Positions 17,562 through 26,946 of a stretch of 64,000 nucleotides of DNA are shown here, in pieces. The DNA comes from Baaleninema simplex PCC 7105 (lineage in GTDB: Bacteria; Cyanobacteriota; Cyanobacteriia; Cyanobacteriales; Geitlerinemataceae). The stretch covers positions 3,496,191 to 3,560,190 of the forward strand of contig NZ_KB235958.1 of NCBI RefSeq assembly GCF_000332355.1, read 5' to 3'. A program made the position numbers and the translations under genes. The first letter of the stretch is position 1. Each line of letters begins with the position of its first letter. A model generated the notes under the pieces. That model was given only the letters and a program-made list of their open reading frames with translations. It was not told where the DNA came from and searched no databases.

Positions 17562-17733
17562 AGAACCTAGAGAGCCGATATGAACGAGCGTTGACTAAAA
17601 AATCAATTAAAAAAATAAATTACCATTATTTTAGAATACTTTATCTTAAAACGAATTTCCCCCCAAGTCAAGGGGGGCTGTGGCGGCGGCGCCTCCGCTG
17701 CAAAAAAATCGCGAAAAACGCCGAGAAACGACT

Positions 17734-19083
17734 TTAAACCGCCAAAACGTGCTGTTTCAAATCCGCAGCCGTCGCCACGCGCCCGAACAAGTCGTAAGCG
17801 TCCGCATCTGTCACCATCACGGGAACCATCGAACCCAACTGCGCCGACCCTTCGAGGTAAATCACGCCGTCCACGTCGGGGGCGAAACGAGCCGATCGCC
17901 CGACGAGTTGTCCGGTGCGGGGGTTGGCTTCTTCAATCAGCACATCGACGACTTTCCCGATTTGCGCCTGGTTGCGTTTGAGGGAAATCGGCTGTTGGAC
18001 GGACATCAGAATATCGCGCCGTTCGTCCATCACCTCTTGCGGCACTTGGTTTTCCATGGAAAACGCCGGGGTTTCCTCTTCCGGCGAGAAGGTGAAGACG
18101 CCGACGTGATCGAATTCGTGACGCTGTACGAACTCGACCAAATGCTGGAAATGTTCCTCCGTTTCCCCAGGGAAGCCGACGATGAACGTGGTTCGCATGA
18201 CGGCTTCGGGGAGTTCGGCTTTAATGCGATCGAGAATGGCATCGTTAACGCGCCCTTGCCAGGGACGGTTCATCGATTTGAGAATGTCAGGGTGGGAATG
18301 CTGTAGCGGTAAGTCTAAATAGGGGATGACGTTGGGGGTTTCGCGGATGGCGTCGATGACCTCGGCGGTAACGCCTGTGGGATAGGTGTAGTGCATCCGA
18401 ATCCAGGGAACTTCTACTTTTGAGAGTTCCCGCAGCAATTCGGCGAGTTTGGGTTTTCCGTATAAATCGACGCCGTAGTTGGTGGTAATCTGCGAAATCA
18501 ATACTAACTCTTTCACCCCTTGGGCGGCGAGTTGTTCGGCTTCGGCGACGATGGACTCGATGGTGCGCGATCGCTGGTTGCCCCGCAAATGGGGAATAAT
18601 ACAAAAGGCACAGCGGTAATCGCAGCCTTCGGCAATCCGCAAATAGGCGACGCCCTCGTTGGTGGTGCGGTAGCGAGGGGTAGACTCGTCGGCGATATAC
18701 GTCGGTTCTGCCGAAATTTCTTTGACGCGCTCTCCGGCTTCGGCGCGTTTGACGACATCTACAATTTTGTTATAGTCCCCGGTTCCCACCACGGCAACCG
18801 CTTCGGGAATTTCGGCTAACAACTCCTCTTGGAAGTGTTGCGCCATGCAGCCGGTGATAATAATTTTTTTGTTCTCTTCGGCGAGTTCGACGAGGGTTCG
18901 CACCGACTCTTCTCGCGCCGCCTGGATGAAGCTACAGGTATTGACGATGACGTAATCGGCAAAATCCTCGCTGGCTTCGACGGGATACCCCGCTTCTAAG
19001 AGCAATCCCAGCATATGCTCGGTATCGATGCGATTTTTCTCGCATCCGAGGTGAGAAAAGGAAATTGCGGGCTTGCTGCTCAT
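17734..19083 (-). CDS. rimO: Ribosomal protein S12 methylthiotransferase RimO
   Basis: This 449-residue radical-SAM enzyme adds a methylthio group to an Asp of ribosomal protein S12. An N-terminal MTTase domain ([33 protein letters not shown]) supplies three Cys for one iron-sulfur cluster. The radical-SAM motif [20 protein letters not shown] supplies the second, and a TRAM domain closes the protein (about 380-440). [14 protein letters not shown] and [15 protein letters not shown] are typical of the family. The ATG at 19083 is chosen because upstream in-frame codons have no family similarity. Confidence 0.95.
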   Translation of the reverse strand: MSSKPAISFSHLGCEKNRIDTEHMLGLLLEAGYPVEASEDFADYVIVNTCSFIQAAREESVRTLVELAEENKKIIITGCMAQHFQEELLAEIPEAVAVVGTGDYNKIVDVVKRAEAGERVKEISAEPTYIADESTPRYRTTNEGVAYLRIAEGCDYRCAFCIIPHLRGNQRSRTIESIVAEAEQLAAQGVKELVLISQITTNYGVDLYGKPKLAELLRELSKVEVPWIRMHYTYPTGVTAEVIDAIRETPNVIPYLDLPLQHSHPDILKSMNRPWQGRVNDAILDRIKAELPEAVMRTTFIVGFPGETEEHFQHLVEFVQRHEFDHVGVFTFSPEEETPAFSMENQVPQEVMDERRDILMSVQQPISLKRNQAQIGKVVDVLIEEANPRTGQLVGRSARFAPDVDGVIYLEGSAQLGSMVPVMVTDADAYDLFGRVATAADLKQHVLAV

Positions 19084-19148
19084 ACCGAAATCAAATATCC
19101 TAGGGGTAAAATCTGTCTGACATCGCCTCAGATAGTGTACACTACAGG

Positions 19149-19188
19149 GAGCCGATCGTTCCACTGTAACGGAGTGGTTCGGCTCGAT
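19149..19188. repeat. Inverted repeat upstream of rimO
   Basis: GAGCCGA..TTCCACT .. AGTGG.TTCGGCTC forms a long hairpin with a 7-base loop. It lies at the left of the structured noncoding region and might be its left boundary or a transcription stop. Confidence 0.4.
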
Positions 19189-19384
19189 CGCCCTCCACTG
19201 AAATCACTCTACCAAGATTCGTCGCAGCGCTCCAACCATAGCCAATAGGCTTGGTTGGTGGTGAAGCGGCGGTGAGTTTCGGTGCATCCCCTGAACAATG
19301 CGATAGCGAGAGAAGGGGATAGCGCCGAAACGAACAAACTGGTAAAATTGCCTTACCGGAAACGGTCTTTAAGATCCTAAGGGT

Positions 19385-19622
19385 ATGGTTCACAGCACCC
19401 GAAAAACCCGTGGTGGAGGTAAACCACAAAATCGCCAGTTGGTGTGGCCAAGAGAATTTGATTCTCGCTTATGTCTGCGGTGGGGCGCATCGTGGACGTT
19501 AAACAAACAGCCTGTGAAGGCGTTCTGACCGGGGGTATTCGGGCTTGCTCGTTTATCTAGGCATGAGCCAGTGAAACAGGAATCTCCGACCATACCCGCT
19601 AGGGTTGGGGGGAGAGCGTCAA
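19385..19622 (+). ncRNA. Structured RNA resembling the RNA end of an IS200/IS605 (TnpB) or HEARO-type element
   Basis: This noncoding stretch is rich in local hairpins (GTGG..CCAC at about 19410, GAGAAT-TTG-ATTCTC at about 19452). It ends in a segment of the form CAGGAATCTCCGACC .. CGCTAGGGTTGGGGGGAGAGCGTCAA (abridged). The sequence 'GAATCYCCG...hairpin...GGRGAGCGTCAA' is typical of the right end of cyanobacterial tnpB elements, where it forms the reRNA/omegaRNA scaffold. No tnpB or iscB coding sequence remains in frame beside it. The alternative is an orphan HEARO RNA. It ends 28 bases before the small membrane-protein gene. Confidence 0.5.
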
Positions 19623-19650
19623 ACAAGTCCTGTTAGCAAACGACTGGATT

Positions 19651-19788
19651 ATGACTGACCTCAATCGCGGCATTATGAAATTCAAGGGCGCAGATACGCC
19701 CGTTGCGATCGCCCTCTCTTCGATTCTGGTTCTCGGCGGTATCGCGTTTCTGCTGTGGTGGGCATACCAAGCCGCGTATGCCGGATAA
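19651..19788 (+). CDS. Small single-pass membrane protein (45 residues)
   Basis: The frame from ATG 19651 to TAA 19788 encodes 45 residues: a short polar start (MTDLNRGIMKFKGADTP) and one strong membrane helix (about residues 17-40, containing the LLWWAYQAAYA end). Small one-helix proteins of this shape occur as thylakoid photosystem or NDH-associated subunits in cyanobacteria. I recall similar conserved small proteins but cannot name this one. The orientation is the same as the following transporter. Confidence 0.65.
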   Translation: MTDLNRGIMKFKGADTPVAIALSSILVLGGIAFLLWWAYQAAYAG

Positions 19789-21030
<1,242 letters not shown>

Positions 21031-21367
21031 GGTTAAAGGTTTTGTAAATCGAACCGAACGTCTCGGTAGAGTTTGGGGAACTCTCTGACGGAAGTTCGAG
21101 TCGTCAATCAAAGACAGGGTCGCGCCAATTTCCGTAAAAATACAGAGATATCGAACGGGATCGCTTGGAATCTTCAGAGATGGCGATCGCGGAACGAACG
21201 TTTAAAGATTGCTTAAAGTCGGGGTGAAATTTCCCCAGTTTCCCATTTCCTAGACCAGAATGGAATCAGTACGCTTGTAATCTCACGCCCGCTAAAGTTT
21301 TATCAAACGAGTTCTCGTTGGCTCGTTCGACCGATCCGAACGCTAACGCTGCATGGAGAAAATAAGT
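21031..21367. other. Intergenic region, no supported gene
   Basis: It holds the 5' region of the cupin gene. No clear operator or gene was seen. Confidence 0.45.
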
Positions 21368-21796
21368 ATGGCATCCGTTCAAGAAAAGTCTAAAACGAAC
21401 ACTGCTACTCTTCCCGAAGCACTGACGGCAAGCGTCGCCGCCACCGAACTTCGCCCTTGGGGATCGTTTACGGTTCTCGAAGAAGGTTCCCAATATAAAA
21501 TCAAACGAATCGAAGTGAAACCCGGTCATCGCCTCAGCTTGCAAATGCACCACCACCGCAGCGAGCATTGGATCGTGGTTTCGGGAACTGCTCGCGTTAT
21601 TTGCGACGATAAAGAGCAGATGGTTTACAGCAACCAATCGACTTACGTTCCCCAGGGAACGAAGCACCGTCTGGAGAACCCCGGCGTAATTCCCTTGGTG
21701 TTGATCGAAGTCCAGAACGGGGAATATCTCGGAGAAGACGATATTATCCGTTTCCAAGACGATTACGCGCGATCGAACAACGGAAATGGTAAGTAA
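21368..21796 (+). CDS. Cupin-domain protein of the mannose-6-phosphate isomerase type II class
   Basis: This 142-residue protein corresponds to the C-terminal isomerase half of bifunctional ManC enzymes. It has RPWGSFTVLEEG, KRIEVKPGHRLSLQMHHHRSEHW with the metal-binding His residues, GTARV, and YVPQGTKHRLENPG. Stand-alone versions are common in cyanobacteria and are thought to interconvert fructose-6-phosphate and mannose-6-phosphate for GDP-mannose and polysaccharide supply. The ATG at 21368 has a GGAG motif 9 bases upstream, so it is preferred to the ATG at 21353, which would place that motif inside the gene. Confidence 0.85.
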   Translation: MASVQEKSKTNTATLPEALTASVAATELRPWGSFTVLEEGSQYKIKRIEVKPGHRLSLQMHHHRSEHWIVVSGTARVICDDKEQMVYSNQSTYVPQGTKHRLENPGVIPLVLIEVQNGEYLGEDDIIRFQDDYARSNNGNGK

Positions 21797-21850
21797 TGGT
21801 TTGAAACGCCTCTTTTTGCAACTTCTTTAATTGAAACGTTGGAAACGAGT

Positions 21851-21877
21851 CCCCCAGAATCTTGAAGGTTCTGGGGG
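21851..21877 (+). terminator. Hairpin after the cupin gene
   Basis: CCCCCAGAA / TTCTGGGGG, a 9-bp stem with a 9-base loop followed by GGCTTT, 55 bases after the stop. Probably a bidirectional stop between convergent genes. Confidence 0.6.
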
Positions 21878-21915
21878 GCTTTCTGGAATTTACCCCAAGG
21901 CGACTCTTGACAAAA

Positions 21916-22785
21916 TCAACGTTTTTTGATAATACCAGAGGGCGACATGGCTTGACTGGTATCGTGTTCGACGACGAAGACGTTGGCGTAGAGATTGGCG
22001 ATAATCTGTTTGCCTTCTTGGGTGAGGGAGAGGTATTCGAGGGCGTTTTCGATCGCCGGATAAATCACGCCCCAATACTGTTTCGAGTGGCTGCGGCGCA
22101 AATCTCCTGCGTGCTGGTAGCCCAACTCTCGATTGAGTCCCGTTTCTTCGTACTCGTAGTACAATGCTCCTAACTTGTTTAAATATCGGGGATCGCTCAG
22201 TTGTCCGATTAAATCGGCCGCCCGCAACAAGCCGGGATAACTGGACGTATCTTCGTATCCCTCGACGTTCGGGGATTGCTGGCGAGTATATTCGATGTTG
22301 CGTTTGATCGCTTCGGCGACGATGAGGCGGTGTCCGCTAAAGCGTTCGTCGACAAACAACTTGCTGCGATCGACGTGGTAGGGGGCGAGACTCGCATCCG
22401 TCGCCCCAGGATCGAGGGAGACTAACTTACTCGTTCCCGAATCGAACTGGTTATCTTCGATGCGATCTTGACGACAGACGCCTTTCACGAAACCGATATC
22501 GCTGCAAACGAGGGAAATAATAAAATGCAGCCAGTCTTCGCAGGTGATTCCCCCTTCGCGGATGTGTTTTCCCCGTAAAATTTCTTGTCCGACTAAGGTT
22601 ACGCCGATGGTATGTTCGACATTGTGGTAGAGGGCGTCGCTGTTGGCGATGTTTTCGAGTGCCATTCCCCCCGCCCAGGCGATGATATCGGCGTAATCGG
22701 GCTTATAACCGCCGTAGGTGCGATGATATCCTTCCCGCAATCGTTCGACAAAATTTTGAATCAGGATTTCGGTGGCGTTAAACAT
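21916..22785 (-). CDS. HD-like metal-dependent phosphohydrolase family protein
   Basis: This 289-residue soluble protein is conserved in cyanobacteria. The layout resembles HD-superfamily phosphodiesterases: YHNVEHTIGVTLVGQEIL provides two His residues, then comes DWLHFIISLVCSDIGF where the family usually has a His-Asp pair. Here the His is replaced by Ser (CSD), so metal binding may differ. Further conserved parts are RLIVAEAIKRNIEYTR and RAADLIGQLSDPRYL. The substrate is unknown. The ATG at 22785 is chosen because the upstream in-frame extension is low in similarity and crosses the divergent promoter region shared with the propeller gene. Confidence 0.75.
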   Translation of the reverse strand: MFNATEILIQNFVERLREGYHRTYGGYKPDYADIIAWAGGMALENIANSDALYHNVEHTIGVTLVGQEILRGKHIREGGITCEDWLHFIISLVCSDIGFVKGVCRQDRIEDNQFDSGTSKLVSLDPGATDASLAPYHVDRSKLFVDERFSGHRLIVAEAIKRNIEYTRQQSPNVEGYEDTSSYPGLLRAADLIGQLSDPRYLNKLGALYYEYEETGLNRELGYQHAGDLRRSHSKQYWGVIYPAIENALEYLSLTQEGKQIIANLYANVFVVEHDTSQAMSPSGIIKKR

Positions 22786-22992
22786 AGTCAGTTTAGACTT
22801 GCCCGAGAGTCGTAGGGTAAAACAGGTGGTCGTCTGTGGAAGGCTTGCCCTGACGGTCGCGAAGGATCGGCTCAATTGTAGCGGTTGCGATCGCCCTTGG
22901 CAATCCGTCTCGAACCCTCGATAACAATAAAGTTTCAATCGGGTTTCGATTTATAATCGATTTCCGAGTCGTACTGTTTCTTTTAGGTTGCG

Positions 22993-24606
22993 ATGGGATC
23001 GACCCGCCGCGCGTTTCACAAACAAGCTTTAGGTTTTGTATTCGGTGCGATCGTCCCGCCGAGACTGTTGCGACGGTTCCGGGGAGACGCCCCCCGACTG
23101 GTGACGCCCGTTTCCCTTTCCGATACCGTGACCCAACAGGTGAACGGTTTGATTTCCGAGGTTCCCGTTGCCGTTCCGCCAGAAATCGAACTGCTGGTTC
23201 CGACCTATTTGGGCAATGCCCAACGCCGCTTTTACGGACGGGGAACCCCCCAGGGTTTGAACCTCCTCGATCGATTTTATCTCGGAAGCGGTACGAGTGT
23301 CGTGGGGGGCAGTACCAGTACTTGGAGCGGGGCGGGGTGGACGGGACAACCGACGCTCGTGCGCGATCGCGGTACGACGTTTCTAATTATCGGGGCTTAC
23401 GACCACAGTTTGCGAAAGCTCGATATCGCGGGAAATCGCGTCGTTTGGCGATACGAATTCGACGATATTCTCAAAGGCTCGTCGAGTATTTATATCGACG
23501 AAACCGCCGAGGAAGACAATCGAGTTGTCGTGTTACAAGGCAGTCGGCGAGGGGTCAACAACTCTCTGTCTTCGAGCTTCGTTCCCAGTTTTCGCGCCGT
23601 GTCGTTTCGTACGGGACGAGAGCTGTGGCGGCTCGACATTCGTGCCACGGATAGCTACAGCCGCGATAACGACAGTTCGGCGATTTACTTAGGTAACGGC
23701 ACGATTTTTAACGTCGGCGAGAATGCGATCGGCTACTTTATTAATAGTAGCACAAAAAAGACTCGAGAAAACGGCGATTTTGAAATGCCAGAAGTGTATC
23801 GAGAACTCCAGCTTTATGAATTTGAAGATGTGGGATATTACGGTGGAAACTTAGTCGCCGAATCCTCGCCGTCGATTTTTAAAAATCGAGTTTATATCGC
23901 ATCGGGTGGCGGACGAATTTACGGAATCGATATCAAGACGCATCAAATCGTCTGGCGATTTCGTTCTGGGGGCGATTTAAACGGAACGATCGCCATTTCT
24001 AAAGACGGAAAATTATTTAGTACGCTCGATCGCGAAAAAATACCCGGTCGAGGGGGCGCGTTCAAACTCGACCCGAACAAAGCCGATCCCGATTGTGTCG
24101 AATGGTTTTTACCGACCTTAAACTTAGGATTTAGCGAATGGGAAGGCGGAATCACCGGTTCGGTGGCGTTGAACGACGAATATCGCGCCCCAGACGTTCC
24201 GCCGTTGTTTGCTACGAACGCGATCGATGGAAATTTATACATTGGCAGTCAAACTCAAGTCACGGGAGAAAAAGTCAAAGGTCCGTTTTTAGATCGAGAC
24301 TACCAGACACCCGTTATCGTGTTCGAGAAACAAATTGGTGCGTCTATTTCGACGCCGATTTTTACCGATGGAAACCGTTTAGTCGCTGCGGGATACAACG
24401 GCGTTCGTTTGTTTCAAATCGATTACGAAATTGCTCGTGCTAGCGATGCGTTGGCGTTGCGGGGCGCTAGTGGCAATTACTATCGCGTTCTCGTCAAGGA
24501 AATCGCCCGGTTCCAACCGGGCGGTTCCTTTGAATCGACACCTGTGATTTGGGACGGTATCGTGCGAATTTGCAGCCGAGACGGATGGATGTATACCTTG
24601 GGGTAA
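22993..24606 (+). CDS. PQQ-type beta-propeller protein with N-terminal export signal
   Basis: This is a 537-residue protein. The start (STRRAFHKQALGFVFGAIV) looks like a twin-arginine or similar export signal. The remainder is a repeated beta-propeller: blades end in patterns such as GAYDHSLRKLDIAGNRVVWRY, AVSFRTGRELWRLDIR, IYGIDIKTHQIVWRF and RICSRDGWMYTLG, the W/Y-rich form of PQQ-like quinoprotein repeats. No PQQ- or metal-binding residues could be assigned, so it may be a structural or assembly propeller of the BamB type rather than a dehydrogenase. Its promoter faces that of the HD-like gene. Confidence 0.75.
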   Translation: MGSTRRAFHKQALGFVFGAIVPPRLLRRFRGDAPRLVTPVSLSDTVTQQVNGLISEVPVAVPPEIELLVPTYLGNAQRRFYGRGTPQGLNLLDRFYLGSGTSVVGGSTSTWSGAGWTGQPTLVRDRGTTFLIIGAYDHSLRKLDIAGNRVVWRYEFDDILKGSSSIYIDETAEEDNRVVVLQGSRRGVNNSLSSSFVPSFRAVSFRTGRELWRLDIRATDSYSRDNDSSAIYLGNGTIFNVGENAIGYFINSSTKKTRENGDFEMPEVYRELQLYEFEDVGYYGGNLVAESSPSIFKNRVYIASGGGRIYGIDIKTHQIVWRFRSGGDLNGTIAISKDGKLFSTLDREKIPGRGGAFKLDPNKADPDCVEWFLPTLNLGFSEWEGGITGSVALNDEYRAPDVPPLFATNAIDGNLYIGSQTQVTGEKVKGPFLDRDYQTPVIVFEKQIGASISTPIFTDGNRLVAAGYNGVRLFQIDYEIARASDALALRGASGNYYRVLVKEIARFQPGGSFESTPVIWDGIVRICSRDGWMYTLG

Positions 24607-24615
24607 ATTGAGGAC

Positions 24616-25008
24616 TTAATCCGAGTCAAACGCCTCGACTTCGACTTCAATTAACATTTGCGGGTCGATGAGCGATTTAACTTCAACCATCGTCGCGACG
24701 GGAGGGGTTTCTCCGAAGTATTCCTGATGGGCTTTGGCGAACTCTTCCCAGCGATCGATTTCGGTCACGAACATCCGCGTTCGGACGACGTGGCGACAGT
24801 CTACACCCAAGGCTTGCAACGCCTTGCGAACGCGATCGAAACAGCATTTGGCTTGGGCGTAGCCGTCACCGGGGGCGACAACCTCACCGTTATCGTCGAC
24901 GGGGGCGGTTCCCGAAACGAAAATTTGCGATCCGACGCGAAGGGCGCGACAGTAGCCTACAACGGGTTCCCAAGGCGAACCTGAAAAGACGCGGCGAACT
25001 TCACTCAT
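24616..25008 (-). CDS. RidA/YjgF-family protein
   Basis: This 130-residue protein resembles the Rid family of imine or enamine deaminases. It contains GYCRALRVGSQIFVSGTAP, ALGVDCRHVVRTRMFVTEID and the ending VVATMVEVKSLIDPQMLIEVEVEAF. The conserved Arg of active RidA (in the R-T-R-M-F-V-T segment) is present. These enzymes clear reactive 2-aminoacrylate-type intermediates. The start overlaps the stop of the 69-codon frame upstream by 4 bases. Confidence 0.88.
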   Translation of the reverse strand: MSEVRRVFSGSPWEPVVGYCRALRVGSQIFVSGTAPVDDNGEVVAPGDGYAQAKCCFDRVRKALQALGVDCRHVVRTRMFVTEIDRWEEFAKAHQEYFGETPPVATMVEVKSLIDPQMLIEVEVEAFDSD

Positions 25009-25214
25009 GGTTTTTGACGGCGAGAACGAACTTCGACAATTTGTCGGTTACCGCGACTGAATTCCATCGGGGCAGAGGTTTCGCGACAAACGACGTAGTG
25101 TCCGTAAAACTGGCTGAAGCGCCAAAACCGTTTGAGAATCGCTACGATCGCATGGGGACGGCGAAAAATGTCGGGGGGTTGGTTTGAGGATCTCAACACG
25201 ATCGATCCCTCCAC
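25005..25214 (-). CDS. Small basic hypothetical protein, possibly translationally coupled to the RidA gene
   Basis: A 69-codon frame ends with a stop overlapping the RidA start (ATGA). The product is basic (ILKRFWRFSQFYGHYV; VRSRRQKP) with no recognised domain. The overlap supports a real gene, but there is no family evidence, and the frame also covers part of the presumed regulatory region before the MocR gene. Confidence 0.35.
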   Translation of the reverse strand: MEGSIVLRSSNQPPDIFRRPHAIVAILKRFWRFSQFYGHYVVCRETSAPMEFSRGNRQIVEVRSRRQKP

Positions 25215-25253
25215 AATGTCGTTATGGTTATTGTCGGTTGTTTGTCAAAAACA

Positions 25254-25336
25254 GTACAGACACAGTTAGGATGAGTTGTAACCCGTACAGTTTTGAACGT
25301 ACGATCTGTACTGGTGGCAAAACGTTTTAACTGTAC
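25254..25336. promoter_or_regulatory. Cluster of GTACAG/CTGTAC motifs before the MocR gene
   Basis: Two copies of GTACAG (25254, 25285) and two of CTGTAC (25306, 25331) are arranged almost concentrically around 25296. They lie between the divergent RidA and MocR genes. GntR/MocR regulators typically bind such repeats and control themselves and a divergent gene, so this is a plausible autoregulatory operator. Confidence 0.45.
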
Positions 25337-25340
25337 TGCC

Positions 25341-26789
25341 GTGAATGAAATTCGTCCGATCGAACTGCGCGAGGGAGAGGTGTTATACGAGCGAGTCGCC
25401 GATCGCTTACAAGGGTCGATCGAAGCGGGAACCTTGCAACCGGGCGATCGCATTCCATCGGTACGAAAGCTCAAAGCGCAATTGTCGGTAAGTGCATCGA
25501 CGGTACTCGAAGCCTATCGCCTCCTCGAAGATCGCGGCCTCGTCGAAGCCAAACCGCGATCGGGATATTTCGTCAAAGCTGCCCTGCGCCGTTTGCCAGA
25601 CGAACCGACCCCTTCGATCTCGAACTGTCGCGCCTGTGCGATCGATTTGTCTTTGGCGATGCAAGTGTACGCGGCCGCCGTCAACGCCCCAAACGCCGTA
25701 CAATTGGGGGCAGCAGTACCGAGTTTGGAGCTATTGCCGACGCGATCGCTCGATCGCCTGATGTCTCGAGTGCTGCGCCAACAGTCTCAAGTCGTTCACG
25801 AATACGGTTCGGTGTTGGGGCGTATCGAATTGCGTCACGAAATCGCGCGGCGACTCCTCGATGCAGGCTGTTCGGTGTTTCCCGACGAGATCGTCGTCAC
25901 CAACGGCACGACCGAAGCGTTATCTTTGTCGTTACAGGCGGTGACGAAACCAGGAGACGCGATCGCCGTAGAGTCTCCCACTTACTACGGCTTGCTGGAA
26001 GCCTTAGCGTCGCTGCACTTACAGGTATTGGAATTACCGACGCATCCTCGGGAGGGAATCTGTTTGGACGCGTTAGAAACCGCGTTGCGATCGCGGGCGA
26101 TCGCGGCGTGCGTGTTAGTGTCGAACTTCAGTAATCCCTTGGGAAATGTCCTCAGCGACGAGAAAAAGCAGCGTTTGGCAGAGTTGGCGGCGCAGTACGA
26201 AACGCCGATCGTTGAAGACGATGTTTACGGCGATCTGTCCTTTGAGGGATTTCGGCCGAAAGCGATTAAAGCGTTCGATCGCGGCGGATGGGTGATGTAT
26301 TGCGCCTCTTTTAGCAAAACTCTATCCCCCGGATGGCGTATAGGTTGGAGCATTCCCGGCCGGTTTCAATCTCGCGTCGAACAGCACAAGCTCGCGAAGA
26401 ACTATGCAACAGCGAACGCTCCGCAACTAGCGATCGCGGCGTTTTTGAACAACGGCGGTTACGATCGCCACCTGCGCCGACTTCGGAGTGCCTATCGAAC
26501 GCAGGTTATGCAAACGACGCAGGCAGTGTGTGAGTTCTTCCCCCCAGGAACGAAAGTGACTCGTCCGACGGGCGGACATATTTTGTGGGTGGAACTTCCC
26601 GAAGGCACTGATTCGTTAGTATTGTACGAGTTAGCCTTCGAGCGAGACATTCACATTGCCCCTGGGGTCATGTTTTCACCGTCGGGTCAGTTTCGCAACT
26701 GTTTGCGTCTCAACTGCGCGTTTCCCGTTTCTCAGGAAATTTACGATGCGGTGAAAACATTAGGCATTTTAGCAAGCTCGATTTTATAG
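25341..26789 (+). CDS. MocR-type regulator (GntR HTH fused to aminotransferase-like domain)
   Basis: This is a protein of about 482 residues. A GntR winged helix comes first (LYERVADRLQGSIEAGTLQPGDRIPSVR, shortened; then LEAYRLLEDRGLVEAKPRSGYFV). A class I aminotransferase-like domain follows, with VVTNGTTEALSLSL, VESPTYYG, NFSNPLGN, VEDDVYGDLSFEG and the PLP Lys in SFSKTLSPGWRIGW. MocR regulators use PLP or an amino compound as a signal. A GTG at 25341 is preferred because the upstream ATG at 25293 lies within the repeated operator-like motifs. Its target may be the divergent RidA operon. Confidence 0.88.
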   Translation: MNEIRPIELREGEVLYERVADRLQGSIEAGTLQPGDRIPSVRKLKAQLSVSASTVLEAYRLLEDRGLVEAKPRSGYFVKAALRRLPDEPTPSISNCRACAIDLSLAMQVYAAAVNAPNAVQLGAAVPSLELLPTRSLDRLMSRVLRQQSQVVHEYGSVLGRIELRHEIARRLLDAGCSVFPDEIVVTNGTTEALSLSLQAVTKPGDAIAVESPTYYGLLEALASLHLQVLELPTHPREGICLDALETALRSRAIAACVLVSNFSNPLGNVLSDEKKQRLAELAAQYETPIVEDDVYGDLSFEGFRPKAIKAFDRGGWVMYCASFSKTLSPGWRIGWSIPGRFQSRVEQHKLAKNYATANAPQLAIAAFLNNGGYDRHLRRLRSAYRTQVMQTTQAVCEFFPPGTKVTRPTGGHILWVELPEGTDSLVLYELAFERDIHIAPGVMFSPSGQFRNCLRLNCAFPVSQEIYDAVKTLGILASSIL

Positions 26790-26844
26790 CACATATTTTT
26801 GATTGCCGCAATAAATGTTGTAAAACTTAACAATATTTCGTAAC

Positions 26845-26946
26845 GTGACGAACAAACCAATAAAAATCTTACTCGTGACTTTGATAACCCTCGTTCTCGC
26901 GGGGTTGTGGGTAATGCTGATGGCTATGCCGACGGCGATGGGATAG
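26845..26946 (+). CDS. Possible 33-residue membrane peptide
   Basis: A frame starting with GTG at 26845 encodes a short basic start followed by one hydrophobic helix (LLVTLITLVLAGLWVMLMAM). It overlaps the end of the convergent nuclease gene by 23 bases. It could be a small thylakoid-type peptide or chance; no family was recognised. Confidence 0.28.
   Translation: MTNKPIKILLVTLITLVLAGLWVMLMAMPTAMG

Larger units (their letters stand above)
17233..17733. other. Intergenic region with a hairpin repeat and a possible antitoxin remnant
   Basis: It contains the 30-codon frame at 17395-17487 and the 33-bp hairpin at 17529-17561. Nothing else recognisable was found. Confidence 0.5.

Noticed and set aside
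19142..19429. 95-codon minus-strand frame over the structured RNA region
   Set aside because: No domain, overlaps stable hairpins and the rimO promoter region; more likely noncoding.
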